Assembly: GCA_905221605.1 (NCBI GenBank)
Contig: CAJNDS010002495.1
Span: 275,214 to 339,213 of the forward strand
Length of the DNA stretch: 64,000 bases
Source: Symbiodinium natans
Lineage: Eukaryota > Sar > Dinophyceae > Suessiales > Symbiodiniaceae
Reading direction: 5' to 3'
A program made the position numbers and the translations under genes. Positions within the stretch are counted from its first letter, which is position 1, and each line of letters starts with the position of its first letter. Below the pieces are notes generated by a model. That model worked only from the letters and a program-made list of their open reading frames with translations, was not told where the DNA came from and ran no database searches. Below, one piece after another: positions 1-9,361 of the stretch.

Positions 1-2
1 AA

Positions 3-740
3 CCCGACCCTAGTACTGCTTTGGCGACACAACTTGATAATGCATCTCTTCCTGAAGTGCACTCCATTGCTACTGATTCCGATGAGGAACAGAGACCGCA
101 ACAACATGAAGTTCAAACTGCGCTGAACTCTGAGAAGAATGGCTCTGATAGGGGCAGCCAGCCCCTTAAAGCCAAGTCTGACTTGAGCTCTGATTCTCAG
201 ATGCGAAGAGTCAAGAAAAGCCTCGATAAGCTTAACAATGCCAAGCCTGTCTCCAAGAGAAAAGACGGTAAAATTGGAAGCAGGAACAATCAAAGTAATG
301 CTGTCTCGTCGGAAGACTGCATACAGGTCGCACTCGGTGTTGAACGTTACATCATCTTATCGCTTTTTGATGGATGCGGAATATCACGTGCTGTCACCGT
401 TGAATGCCTCAAGCAACAACCAGTTGCGGCTGTAAGTGCAGAAAGTGACAGCGTCCTTCGCGCCCTCATATGCCATAAGTATGACTATGACAAAAGCCAA
501 AGATGGGCTCTTGACTCGCACCGTGTGCCATCGATCGCAATCGATGACGTTTGGACTCTACTTAAAGAGGATTACCGATTGCTGCGTGAATGTTTGTCTT
601 TCCTGGGAAGGACTCATCCACAAAAAACAGCCATCATCATTCCCGCCGGTTCCCCCTGCCAAGATCTCACGGTTGCAGGGTCCAGCTCAGGTGGATTAGG
701 ACTTCTGGGAGATCGCTCGCAACACATGCTTGTCTTATAG
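3..740 (+). pseudogene. C5-cytosine DNA methyltransferase, N-terminal half (retroelement type)
   Basis: The frame is open from the left edge of the window, so the true start is outside. The first ~100 residues are polar and probably disordered. Catalytic motif I (LFDGCG, SAM binding) is at about 363-380 and motif IV (GSPCQDL, with the catalytic cysteine) at about 648-668. The spacing and the GSPC context resemble DNMT3-like enzymes more than DNMT1. The frame ends at a TAG (738-740) between motif IV and motif VI, and the same frame then continues with the rest of the enzyme, so this is a nonsense mutation rather than a natural end. A C-to-T change in a CAG codon would produce it. Family assignment rests on motif order; the role in the element is inferred from the known retrotransposon DNMTs of dinoflagellates. 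Confidence 0.7.
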
Positions 741-2846
741 GCAATTTTGCTTGCATTCCAAAGCATTGAACCCAGTATCCTTCAGTGCGTGCACATCTTC
801 CTTGAAAATGCTGGGTCTATGAAGCCCATCCACCAGGACTTCATTCAGCAGATCTTCGGAATACGTGATTGTTGCTGCCATCACATTGCTGGAGCTACAT
901 TCGGCCATGTTGAAAGGAAAAGGAAATTCTTCACTAGATATGGGCAAATTGGCACCTTCAGCAACCGCCCCACTCCGTGGTTCCAAGGATGGCGTCCTGT
1001 TGCGGAACACATGTGCGGAATAAAACCCCCCGGCGAAAAACTAAAGCCTTGGCTTCGTCCCAAACGCTTTGATCGCGAGAGGGGGCTCCGATTGGCTGCA
1101 TACTTTTACCACCCCTCTGCCCTTCTTTACCATGTACCCAGCTTCGGCGGAGCTGAAGCTTTCCAGAGGCAATTCTCACAAGCGGCTAATACCTCCAATG
1201 GGGTTCCAAATCTACAATGGGAAAAATTTGTTCCTGATGGACCCATTGGCCTGCGCTTTGTAACAGATGTTCAGAAGCTTTCTCTTCAAGCGGATATCCC
1301 AAGCCTTGCAGCAATGGATCGCTTTGCGGAAGCTAATTACGAACTTCTCCGTGCAGAAAATGCCTTCCTTATAGGTGATAGTGGCATTCCTCCTTTCAGG
1401 GTTGCTCACTACAAGGAAATGTTGAGAGATGCTGAGCTCGATATCTGGCTTGCAGATGTGGAAGAACACATTAATGATATGTGTATTGCTTCCATTGTTG
1501 GGAATTGCTTCTACCCTGGTGCTCTCAAAGCTGCGATCAAATACACATCCCTTCGAGAGTTACTGAATGAAAACCCCGACAGTCATTGGAAACCGCTTCC
1601 CCTCTCACAGTTTCTCCAATACTGGCCTAGCTATGGCCAACAAGTTCTTGCTGCTACTACAGCTGTTAAGCTACAAGACAAGTTTTCGCATAAGTTTCAT
1701 GCGCCTTTTCCATGCGATGAACTTAATGCGGTTGGCTGGCTCAAACAAGGTTTAACTGTCAATAAGCCTGTTGTTCTGGAGTACACCCCCGGCCAAGGTA
1801 AATTCCAAGGCATTAGAGAGAGCGCGTCCGGCATTCCTAGAGGAATTTCCTTTGTGACGGAAACTCGATTCCATCAAACGCAAGACTTATTGCAAGAAAA
1901 AGGAATCCCATCGGCCATCCAGCGTGTCTTGCAAATGGTTGACCCTCAATTAAAGCTTTTGTGTGGATCGAGACGCAATGTCATGGCCAATTTGTGCAGA
2001 GAGACTGCTGCGAATCTCGGTGCCAAGCTTGCCTTACACTTTCTTGACTTCCCTGCACAAGGGTGGTGCCTGATCAGCTTTCTCAAAGCGTTGCATCTTG
2101 AGTTTGTCGCGTATAGAGACGAGTTCATCCCTCAATTCCTCCTTGTAAAGGGACAGCAAAATACCCTCTATGTGCAGCACTTGAAAGATGCTAACGCTGG
2201 CAAGAAGTCTCCGCCAGTCGACTTCTTCCTATATGTCGAACAAGATGATCATTGTGCCTTAGCAATGCTCAATGCTTCCCAGGCTCGTGATACTGTGCAT
2301 GCGCTTACCCAAGCATCGATCTTTGAGGTCGTTGACATTGAACGAAGAGGAGCCAGCCCTGGCACCTTCCTTCACAAAGTAATCCAAGAGAACAGCCAGC
2401 TACCAACGCCTTGTCTGATATTTGAGGGTAACGAAGCTGCCTTACACCTGCACGGCCATACTATCCTCTGTTCCCCTTACCTTGGGCAAAGGGAACTCTT
2501 TGCGCTCTTCTTAACCCCATACTTTGCTGAGAATCATACCAGTAAAGCCTTTGCTTCAGATTGCAACTCTAACGAAACCTGGCTTGGCGAGGTCTTGCGC
2601 GACTTCTCTTGCTTTGCTAAGCTTGCTCTACCGTGTCGACAGGCTGTGTATATTGGTATTGATGCACGAGGCGCACATTACACCACATATAAGCAAGGTA
2701 CGGTGCATCAACAGACTGTCACCCACAACAGCATCCCCTCCACAATTCCCACCCAAGAAAAGGCATTGCGCATTTATGTCTACGATCGGCAACCTGCTGT
2801 CTACCATTGCTTCTATGGGGTCCATCGGGACCCTTTGCCCCTATGA
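741..2846 (+). pseudogene. C5-DNA methyltransferase, C-terminal half, plus unknown linker region
   Basis: This continues the upstream methyltransferase in the same frame after the TAG. Motif VI is seen as LENAGSM at about 801-821, the basic motif VIII-like segment ERKRKFF at about 916-936, and a motif X-like GNCFYP segment at about 1500-1517. The methyltransferase domain therefore spans roughly 350-1540, about 390 residues, a normal size. The remaining ~430 residues (1540-2846) show no domain I recognise. They contain neither a reverse transcriptase palm nor a protease signature. The first ATG after the stop lies inside the conserved domain, so an independent start would give a dead enzyme. 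The frame closes at a TGA just after 2840. Confidence 0.6.
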
Positions 2847-2943
2847 CGACGATCCGTAACGTGGTGATTAAGGCAAGGTCTACGACCTTCCTTGATCACA
2901 TGCACACAACAGCAAAATTTCCAGGCTTTATTGGCTTGCATTA

Positions 2944-4689
2944 TTGCATCGCCTTGCAAATGCAAGTGCAAAACTTCTATTCTTACCAACAAGCCCTTCA
3001 AAAACTGCTGATATCCTTCTCCTCGACAAGACGCCTTGGGGGTCTAAGATTATTGCTGAGACTGCAACAATGTTGGGCTTTATCCTGCGTGGCCGCATGT
3101 CAAAATATGAATGGGAGCAAGCAACGTCTATTGATGAAATCCATTGGGTTGGACAAAGGAAAATGTCAGATGTTTCCTTGCGCATGCTGATCCTTGATAA
3201 GGCCTTGTGCAATATGTTGAGAAGGAATAAACAAGCTCTTTCCCTTACTGCATCAATGCCTGCCAGGATTCAATTCCATATGGCCTTCATTGCCTCTTGC
3301 CCTCTTTTCTGCAATTCCTTGTACGCCTTCACCAAAAGGCATATGCTCAAAGCACTAGCTATTGCCAGCTCAACTATTTTGAGGCGTCCCTGGATTCAGG
3401 CCAAACATATGGCGGGGGTTTTTGATTTTATCAAAGCGCCTAGGGCAATGGATCCTGAGATAGGCGCCATATTATCTAAAGTTGGCCTACTGCTGCGCTG
3501 GAGAGGCAAATGGGCTTTAAACGTTATCCTGCATGACCTTGAAAATGCGCATGCGGCCAACCTTCCCTTCTACCATTCGTTGCTTGTGCAAGCCAGGCAG
3601 GCCATTCAGAAATCAGTCTCATTAGGAGACTCACCAATCATTGAGCAGTTCAAAAGCAAGTGCCATGATGCCCTATCTGCTGCGCTGCCTCGAGTGAGCC
3701 CTCACTCAGGCGGTCGCAAGCTCAAGCAGGCGCAAATTGCGCTTAGAGCAGTGTTGCGCAATGCTGCTTGTGTTCAGGCGCAAGGATATCTTCGACAAAA
3801 AGTTGCGAACCACGCACATGAGAGACAGCTATGTGCCATTTTGCTTGCGCTAAACCTCCCGCCAAAGAACGTGGCTTCGGATGTCACTCGTTGCTACGCA
3901 CTTAGATGGGCCATTGTTGAAGAAGCCGATGCATATTTTGTGTACAGGCAATATGCCTCTAGGGACGAGCAATGTAGAGTCTGCCTACGCAAACAAACAG
4001 GGAAAGAGCTCCGGTATGACAATGGGTTCGGTAGCATGCCAGTCTGCAAACTCTGTCATCTCAACCAAAGCTGCCCTGATGACCTTGCCCATACCATCAG
4101 CTGCATGCTGCCTTGCTGTGATGTTAACCAAGCACCACTCCTGCAATGTGCGGCAATGCCTGGTGCTCCGGCTAGAACTATTACTTACAGAGCAGCTATA
4201 CCCAATGAGCACCAGTGTACTTTCATCCAAAGCCACTGCCTGCTCTGTGGGCTGGGAGCAAACACAACCGAGCATTGGCTTACGGCTTGCGTGGTCACCA
4301 AAGCCTCCCTCTTTATTGTACTAGTCACATTGGGATATGCTGGCACTGCCTCGTTTGACTCCCTGTGTCACACTGCCCTTTCTAAGATCAATGTTGAAGG
4401 AGGGATTGACAAGAAATTCTGTGCCGTCCTATTAGCATGGATTGCGACCATAAAAGAAGATATACCATGGAACAGCAATGTACCTGGCACCCTGGATGGT
4501 GTGAGACACCGCAACGGGCAAAACACATCAGTAACATACCCAAGCTCGCGTCGCGTCTTTGGAACACCATCCCGAGGGTGTTACTTCCCAAAGCATTACC
4601 GGCATGGTGGGTTGACACGGAACGCTGCAAGCCCTGTTGCAACGACGGAGGACTCCATATCGAGGTCAAGCATCCCCTTTCTGCCTTAA
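2944..4689 (+). pseudogene. Reverse-transcriptase tail-like segment with cysteine-rich zinc-binding motifs
   Basis: This 581-codon frame is shifted relative to the methyltransferase frame. Its first half (ETATMLGFILRG, then a helix-rich stretch with LYAFTKRHMLKAL) resembles the thumb and post-thumb region of non-LTR reverse transcriptases. Residues about 345-372 hold two CxxC pairs (CRVC, CKLC) and residues about 430-447 hold CLLCGLGANTTEHWLTAC, a pattern like the C-terminal zinc-binding domain of LINE reverse transcriptases. The catalytic palm is not present upstream, so a deletion is likely. The last ~80 codons overlap the next frame, where conserved-looking sequence continues, so the true join lies between 4437 and 4689. 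Confidence 0.4.
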
Positions 4690-5693
4690 TTAAAGCAAGC
4701 GCCCAAGGTATTACCGTCTCCCCCAGGAATGCCAATATAGGGGATGTCTTAGCAACATTAGATGCACAGCATTACTTGCTTGCACCTATGTATCAACAGA
4801 CCCTTGGCGTCCCGAATGTTGCTCTTTGGCCTAAAATGTGTCATTGCGGCAATCTGCGCCTTAAAGTTACGGCATTAAGGCCGATCCCTGCAGGTACTCC
4901 ACTCATTGTTGAGTTAAAACCTGTCAAAGATACCCACCTTGTTGCTCAATTTGACGGCAGCTGTCACGTGCAAGAAGGTATAGGTGGTGCGGGTGGTATC
5001 GTATGGTCGCCCGGACCAGTCCCGGTAATTCTTGAAACGATTGCCATCCCACTCCAGCCTTGTCCAGACTCTATGTTTGCGGAAATATGCGCCGCTGACG
5101 CAACGTTAGACAAAGCCTTATCTCCTGCTGCTAGCAATCAAATCAGGGAGGTTATCCTTCAGGGAGACTGCATCAACATTGTAAAGCACTTTGCTGGTGC
5201 CTTGAGACTACACAGGGAAGACCTAGTGCGAAAACTGGATAACATGTGGCAAAAGTTAACGCACACACCCATTACAGTGCATTGGTCATACGTCCCTCGC
5301 GTCGGCAACAAAGTCGCTGACCACCTGGCAGGAATCGCTGCTAACAGTCTCCGCTACGAAGCACCCCTTCATGAAGATGTCTTCTTTGACTCGGGTGAGG
5401 GTCAGCCTCATATGCAAATAAACACTGAATGCTTTCCGCCTATTCTGTTGCCTTCCAAGCAATGGCACCTGCAAGCTATACAGGACTTGCATTCCGGAGC
5501 TGAAATTATTTCTCTTGAGGCCCCCCCACTTTGGAATCCGGAACTGCTTTTGCGGTTTTGCCTCTACAATCGGATCAAGCCCCCCCCGAGCTTGATACAG
5601 CGTGGCCAGGGCTGGTCCAGTATCGAAGGCCATCATTGCACCCACAGGGTAGATATTATGCCATACGGCACTGGCAAACGAGTAAAAGGCTAA
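4437..5693 (+). pseudogene. RNase H domain of the methyltransferase retroelement
   Basis: A 418-codon frame with a recognisable RNase H fold at residues about 172-310. The first acidic residue is in FDGS (near 4953), the second in MFAEI, the third in LQGD, and the last in NKVADHLAG, which gives the D-E-D-D order of type I RNase H. RNase H removes the RNA strand of the RNA:DNA hybrid during reverse transcription. The N-terminal ~170 residues are cysteine-containing and unassigned. The frame is lost in a region with a C7 run (5522-5528) and a C8 run (5580-5587), and coding continues in another frame from about 5531. Either copy decay or an assembly indel would fit. Confidence 0.6.
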
Positions 5694-6571
5694 CACGTTT
5701 CTTAGCCATCGGGCCGAACGCAATTGAAATCGACATGAAAGGTGCGCATTATACGCTTTTGCGCCTCCTTACATGTCACAGCCCTACTCACCCACCCCTC
5801 CCAACGTTGCTTGAAGCCAGGGAGCTATTTAGTAGTCACCTTGCACGCGCGCCCAAAGCACAAACAGTACAAACCAAGCACTTGTTGCAAAGAGCAGTTG
5901 GAATGGACAGCAATGCTTTCCTTCGGCATGTTTATGAAGGTAGTATTGCTGCTTATGCCATCCCCCCTGCCTTGGCAAGTTTTCTTGCACATTTGGTGCA
6001 GGCTAAAGCTACCCTCCAGGTTATGATCCAGCAAGGAATCCCATTTTACCAACCGGATGCAAGGGTCAACAACAGGAATTGGGCAACTTTTGCACTTGAA
6101 GCTGCGGAAAGCTTCGTAATGCGAAAAGGGCTCGCTGCAATGCTCCCGTACTGCGCAGGCACAGTGCTTTGGGTACATGACGGGGTGTACGTCAAAAATA
6201 GAAACGCAGTTTCACCCTTCATCGAAGGGGCTACTGAAGCATTGGTTCAGCTCATCCAGATGGGGCAGCACTGTCATCCACAGGTCACACCTAACCAGGA
6301 ATTTGCTAGCCTACAAGATGTCTTTGCTATTGCCACCACGAAGAGTGAATTTAATGCGGCAGTTGATGCGTTAAATGCTGCGGGTATCGCGTGTCATAAC
6401 CCTGCTCTCCCAAAGCACCCAAAGGCAACCACCAACAGGGTGTCCAAGCGCCTTATCCTGGAAGTTCAGGATATACTAGAGGTCGAGAGGCAAAGAGACG
6501 ATAAAAGGAGACGCGTTGATGTTACAGCTGTTCCGCGTAGGGGATTGTGGGTAACACCCCCCTCGTTGTGA
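5531..6571 (+). CDS. Unknown ORF with weak A-family-polymerase-like motifs
   Basis: 346 codons, overlapping the end of the RNase H frame. Near residues 30-75 the order is GRYYAIRHWQ, then SKRLTRFL, then EIDMKGAHYTLL. This resembles the block ending at motif A of A-family polymerases, where an aspartate is followed by a short hydrophobic turn. Near residue 215 the sequence WVHDGVYV resembles the VHDE motif C, with Gly in place of Glu. Between them is a helix containing a conserved-looking RNNWATFALEA. The C-terminus is basic (RQRDDKRRRVD). Assignment is by motif feel only, and a profile comparison could easily overturn it. Position right after RNase H suggests it belongs to the same element. 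Confidence 0.35.
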   Translation: MESGTAFAVLPLQSDQAPPELDTAWPGLVQYRRPSLHPQGRYYAIRHWQTSKRLTRFLAIGPNAIEIDMKGAHYTLLRLLTCHSPTHPPLPTLLEARELFSSHLARAPKAQTVQTKHLLQRAVGMDSNAFLRHVYEGSIAAYAIPPALASFLAHLVQAKATLQVMIQQGIPFYQPDARVNNRNWATFALEAAESFVMRKGLAAMLPYCAGTVLWVHDGVYVKNRNAVSPFIEGATEALVQLIQMGQHCHPQVTPNQEFASLQDVFAIATTKSEFNAAVDALNAAGIACHNPALPKHPKATTNRVSKRLILEVQDILEVERQRDDKRRRVDVTAVPRRGLWVTPPSL

Positions 6572-6663
6572 TGCGTGTAGTTCCCATTTCAACCACCCTC
6601 CCTCTTTCGTGATGGCGGCACCTTTGGCTCAGACCAGTTGTGAACGCCCGGGCACAACCAAAC

Positions 6664-7299
6664 ATGCTCGCCGCCACACGCTGCCTCCTGGCTTGGCGTT
6701 ACCATGAAGCCATTGGTAGTCACTCCAGCACAGCTGACTTCGAGCTCACAGTCCTCCCTGCTGCAGCGGGAGGGATCCTCGTGGCTCTCTTAGAGGAAAG
6801 CAAGTCGAACGAAGCCCTTTCCCCGTACCATAAGGATCGTTTATATCGAGGCGTCTCCTTCGGTAATCCACAGATCATTCACGAGATCGTCGAAGATCTG
6901 GATGAGGAAAAACTCCTACTTGCATGGACTCTCATTGAAGTCATTGCAAGGCTGGACGCTGCCACTCAACCTCGCGCTACCGTGTCAATGGAATGGAAAA
7001 TAAGTTCATCAAATCTCCGTGCCATCTCGTGCGTTGGAGAACGTGCGCTTGCCCAATCACTTTCGGAGCACTTTTCTTTGACCCCCAAGTGGTCTTCAAG
7101 AGTTGTCGGGGCTTTAATCGGGCACAAAACTGGATGGGGTAGGGTAGATGCATTGCTCCAGGTCTTAACGCCAAGAGCAACAGTCATTGCCCGTGAACTG
7201 TGTGAGTGTGAACAATTCCCCTATCACTTCCTTTGGCCGTGGTATTCATACCTTGTTTCTTCTCACACAATAGATTCAGAGCCACGTAATTGGCTTTAA
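6664..7299 (+). CDS. Hypothetical protein, unknown family
   Basis: About 211 codons from the first ATG (the frame is open from 6640). It is a mixed, mostly helical protein with LEEKLLLAW-type heptads and no membrane segment or cysteine cluster. Residues around IIHEIVEDLDEEKLLLAW resemble YLIKAHLEQHLLLAW in the ORF near 12.1 kb, and both are followed about 25-30 residues later by a (M/L)EW. The two may be distant paralogues. It lies 93 bp after the polymerase-like ORF on the same strand. No function can be assigned. Confidence 0.4.
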   Translation: MLAATRCLLAWRYHEAIGSHSSTADFELTVLPAAAGGILVALLEESKSNEALSPYHKDRLYRGVSFGNPQIIHEIVEDLDEEKLLLAWTLIEVIARLDAATQPRATVSMEWKISSSNLRAISCVGERALAQSLSEHFSLTPKWSSRVVGALIGHKTGWGRVDALLQVLTPRATVIARELCECEQFPYHFLWPWYSYLVSSHTIDSEPRNWL

Positions 7300-7592
7300 T
7301 GCCCCTGGCTGGACCCACCTCACTTTGGCCATCTGTTCGCAGACAGTGGAGCTATGTGCCAATGTGTCCACTGAGTGAGGGTGTGGTTGCCCCTTGTACT
7401 TTGTGCTTGGTGGGCTTTATTGCCGCTTATGGTACTTGTACCTTTACGTGCTCCTCTGTTAATTGCTTCGTTGGTGGATCACTGCTAACATTGTGATCAC
7501 CTACCCCTCCCCATCCGAATATAGTTAACACATGCATGGCAGTTATTTTGCTCAAGCGCTCGTTATGGGAGCACTGACCCCTAACCCGCGCA
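7300..7592 (+). other. Spacer between same-strand ORFs
   Basis: About 290 bp with short, unconvincing frames only. No repeat, hairpin or promoter motif was recognised. Confidence 0.4.
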
Positions 7593-8609
7593 ATGGCCTT
7601 CTGTCTGGATTTGGCGCCGGATCATCTTAGGAAGATTCTTGGCTCTTTCATCCACACTTCGCCCTGCCTCTTCTCGTATGACAACAAATTCTGCATCTTG
7701 GAGACCAGTATTGCCTTCTGCATTATGCAGCTGGCTGGCACGGTCTCCATTCGTGCACACTTGGATGCCGATGTAAAGTCCTCCGAATTGGTTGGGGCTG
7801 CTCTCCAGCTTATCCACCGCTGTTGGTCCAAGGGACTTGCCCTCCAGTTAAGGGAGATAGATGGATGCGGATGCCTTGAGTGGCAGCAATGGGGGTTGCA
7901 AACTCTGCGCGCTATGGGTTCGGTGAGTGTGGCGTGGCATAATGTACTTGCTGGCCACATCGGGCAGGCGTATATAATTGCGCTCCCGGTAACACTGCAT
8001 GCATCTTGCAGAATTGCCACTACCACCCTGGGCAGCTACGAGGTGTTCTTTCTTCGGTTGAGCTCGCTGCCCTGTCTGCCTGTCTTCCGTCTTCATGCAC
8101 CTCTTCTCGCATACCAAAGGTCACCTCCCACCCTGCTTGCTCGTGCCAAACGCCCCTTTGGGCCCCTCCCAGCTGAGAATGGCACCGGTGCGCCACGAGT
8201 GCAAGAGTACCAGTTCACCACTCAAACGGCCTGCGCCTTTCACGAACAGGGTCTTGGTGCGACCTGTGCTTTCGTTGGCCAAATCTCCACCTTCGTCGTC
8301 GTTGAAGTTGGACTCGAGTTTGGATGTATGCTCAAGTACACCATGTGTTGCTCACCCTACACGCACGGAGAGTGGTACCTCCTCGAATCTACCCAACTCG
8401 GCGCTGAACTTCTTCCGCTCCTCCTGGAAAACATGGCCTTCCGACTTGATCTCAATCTGGTGCAAATCCAAGTAGTTGTCCAGGGACTGACCTTTGCTGT
8501 CCCTTTAGTCAGCTTTCTTGTTGATTGGCCTGTTGGCACGGTCTTTATTGCTGTTGCCTTCCCCTCCTTTGAGCACATGGTAGAGGCGCGTCCGGTCCTG
8601 GGGCTTTAG
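7593..8609 (+). CDS. Unknown protein, first copy of a duplicated module
   Basis: 338 codons from an ATG. The composition is hydrophobic but without clear membrane helices. Its last ~100 residues align by eye with the ORF at 9306-10343: GCMLKYTMCCSPY against GCMIQIVWCVAPF, a shared TQL, and FLVDWPVGTVF against ALVDWPVGTPF near the end. The module continues in another frame at 8644-8967, which also has a counterpart about 1.48 kb downstream. The unit is therefore a diverged tandem duplication interrupted by frame changes. I do not recognise the family. Membership in the same large element as its neighbours is inferred from strand and spacing. Confidence 0.4.
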   Translation: MAFCLDLAPDHLRKILGSFIHTSPCLFSYDNKFCILETSIAFCIMQLAGTVSIRAHLDADVKSSELVGAALQLIHRCWSKGLALQLREIDGCGCLEWQQWGLQTLRAMGSVSVAWHNVLAGHIGQAYIIALPVTLHASCRIATTTLGSYEVFFLRLSSLPCLPVFRLHAPLLAYQRSPPTLLARAKRPFGPLPAENGTGAPRVQEYQFTTQTACAFHEQGLGATCAFVGQISTFVVVEVGLEFGCMLKYTMCCSPYTHGEWYLLESTQLGAELLPLLLENMAFRLDLNLVQIQVVVQGLTFAVPLVSFLVDWPVGTVFIAVAFPSFEHMVEARPVLGL

Positions 8610-8643
8610 TAGGCGCCTCTGTGTTGTCAATCCGCCTGATGGG

Positions 8644-8967
8644 ATGCTCCCTCTCAATCTCACAATTGATCCAATGCTGCCGGTGCTAATGCTGCAAATA
8701 CTGATTGTGCAACACATGCGGCAACGGAGTGGTTACCTTGAAAGTCGGGCTTTCGTACTTTGCGATGAGCAGGGCTTTGTTGCGGACACGTGTACCAAAA
8801 TCCAAACAGCGTTCCATGAGGATGCGAGGGTACTTCTTAAGTACAAGTGCCTCACCTTCGAAGGTCACCTGTTTAGATTGGTCTCCGCCTCCCACAGCCC
8901 GCCACACTATACGACTCGTTGCCTTGCGGCTAAGTTTGAGCATGTCAACAGAGGAAGATTGCCTTGA
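8644..8967 (+). pseudogene. Continuation of the first duplicated module (frame-shifted)
   Basis: 107 codons. The segment MRQRSGYLESRAFVL, followed by DEQGFVA and later ARVLLKYK, matches MRERSGHLECRSFVL, DSQGAVA and ANILLKMQ near 10200-10340. In the second copy these residues are fused in frame after the LVDWPVGT segment. In this copy a stop and frame change separate them, which marks the first copy as broken. Confidence 0.4.
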
Positions 8968-9361
8968 CAGCGACCCAAGGCAGCTTGAGTACGCCCGTAC
9001 TCTTGCTCTGCCGCAAGCTCTGTCTTTGGATCTGTCCCCCGTGGCCTTAATGCTGGTCCTAGGCAATGATCCTCTAATTCCTCTTTGCGGAGGTGGAGAG
9101 GACCCTGTGCAACGACTGACATCGTCAGTCGCGCAACGCCTTCTTGTGGATCTCTGCAACATCAAGGTTGTTCTTGCCCTGCCATTGCAGAGTGTTCATG
9201 GCACTGAAAATGCCGCTGATGCCTTCCAGGCTTGGCTGGGATGGAGCATAAGCCAAGAAAATAAAGATTGGCCAGGTCTCGGGCGGCCTAGACTTTCATT
9301 GGCACATGCTTCATTGGCGCCAATTGGCTATCCAGTCTGTGGCTTGTCTTGCATCAGTTAA
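8942..9361 (+). CDS. Unknown ORF between the two module copies
   Basis: The frame opens with ATG at 8942 (MSTEEDCLDSD) and runs 139 codons to 9361. It has an acidic start, then leucine-rich sequence (ALSLDLSPVALMLVLGNDP). It contains a perfect 8-bp hairpin (CGACTGAC, loop ATC, GTCAGTCG) at about 9113-9131. It may be the N-terminal part of the second module, which begins in another frame at 9306. No family was recognised. Confidence 0.3.
   Translation: MSTEEDCLDSDPRQLEYARTLALPQALSLDLSPVALMLVLGNDPLIPLCGGGEDPVQRLTSSVAQRLLVDLCNIKVVLALPLQSVHGTENAADAFQAWLGWSISQENKDWPGLGRPRLSLAHASLAPIGYPVCGLSCIS

Larger units (their letters stand above)
1..6571 (+). mobile_element. Decayed retroelement carrying a DNA methyltransferase and an RNase H
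   Basis: Four consecutive + strand reading frames carry a C5-DNA methyltransferase, a cysteine-rich segment like the tail of a non-LTR reverse transcriptase, an RNase H and a polymerase-like ORF. Retrotransposons that acquired cytosine methyltransferases are established for Symbiodinium, which makes this the most economical reading. The frame runs 0, 0, 1, 0, 2 (position modulo 3) along the element, with one in-frame TAG and at least three frame changes, so this copy is broken. A reverse transcriptase palm with a YxDD box is not visible between the methyltransferase and the zinc segment. The left end lies outside the window and no terminal repeat was found at the right end, so both limits are approximate. 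Confidence 0.6.

Noticed and set aside
958..1469. Minus-strand frames opposite the methyltransferase
   Set aside because: They lie antisense to conserved motifs and have no features of their own.
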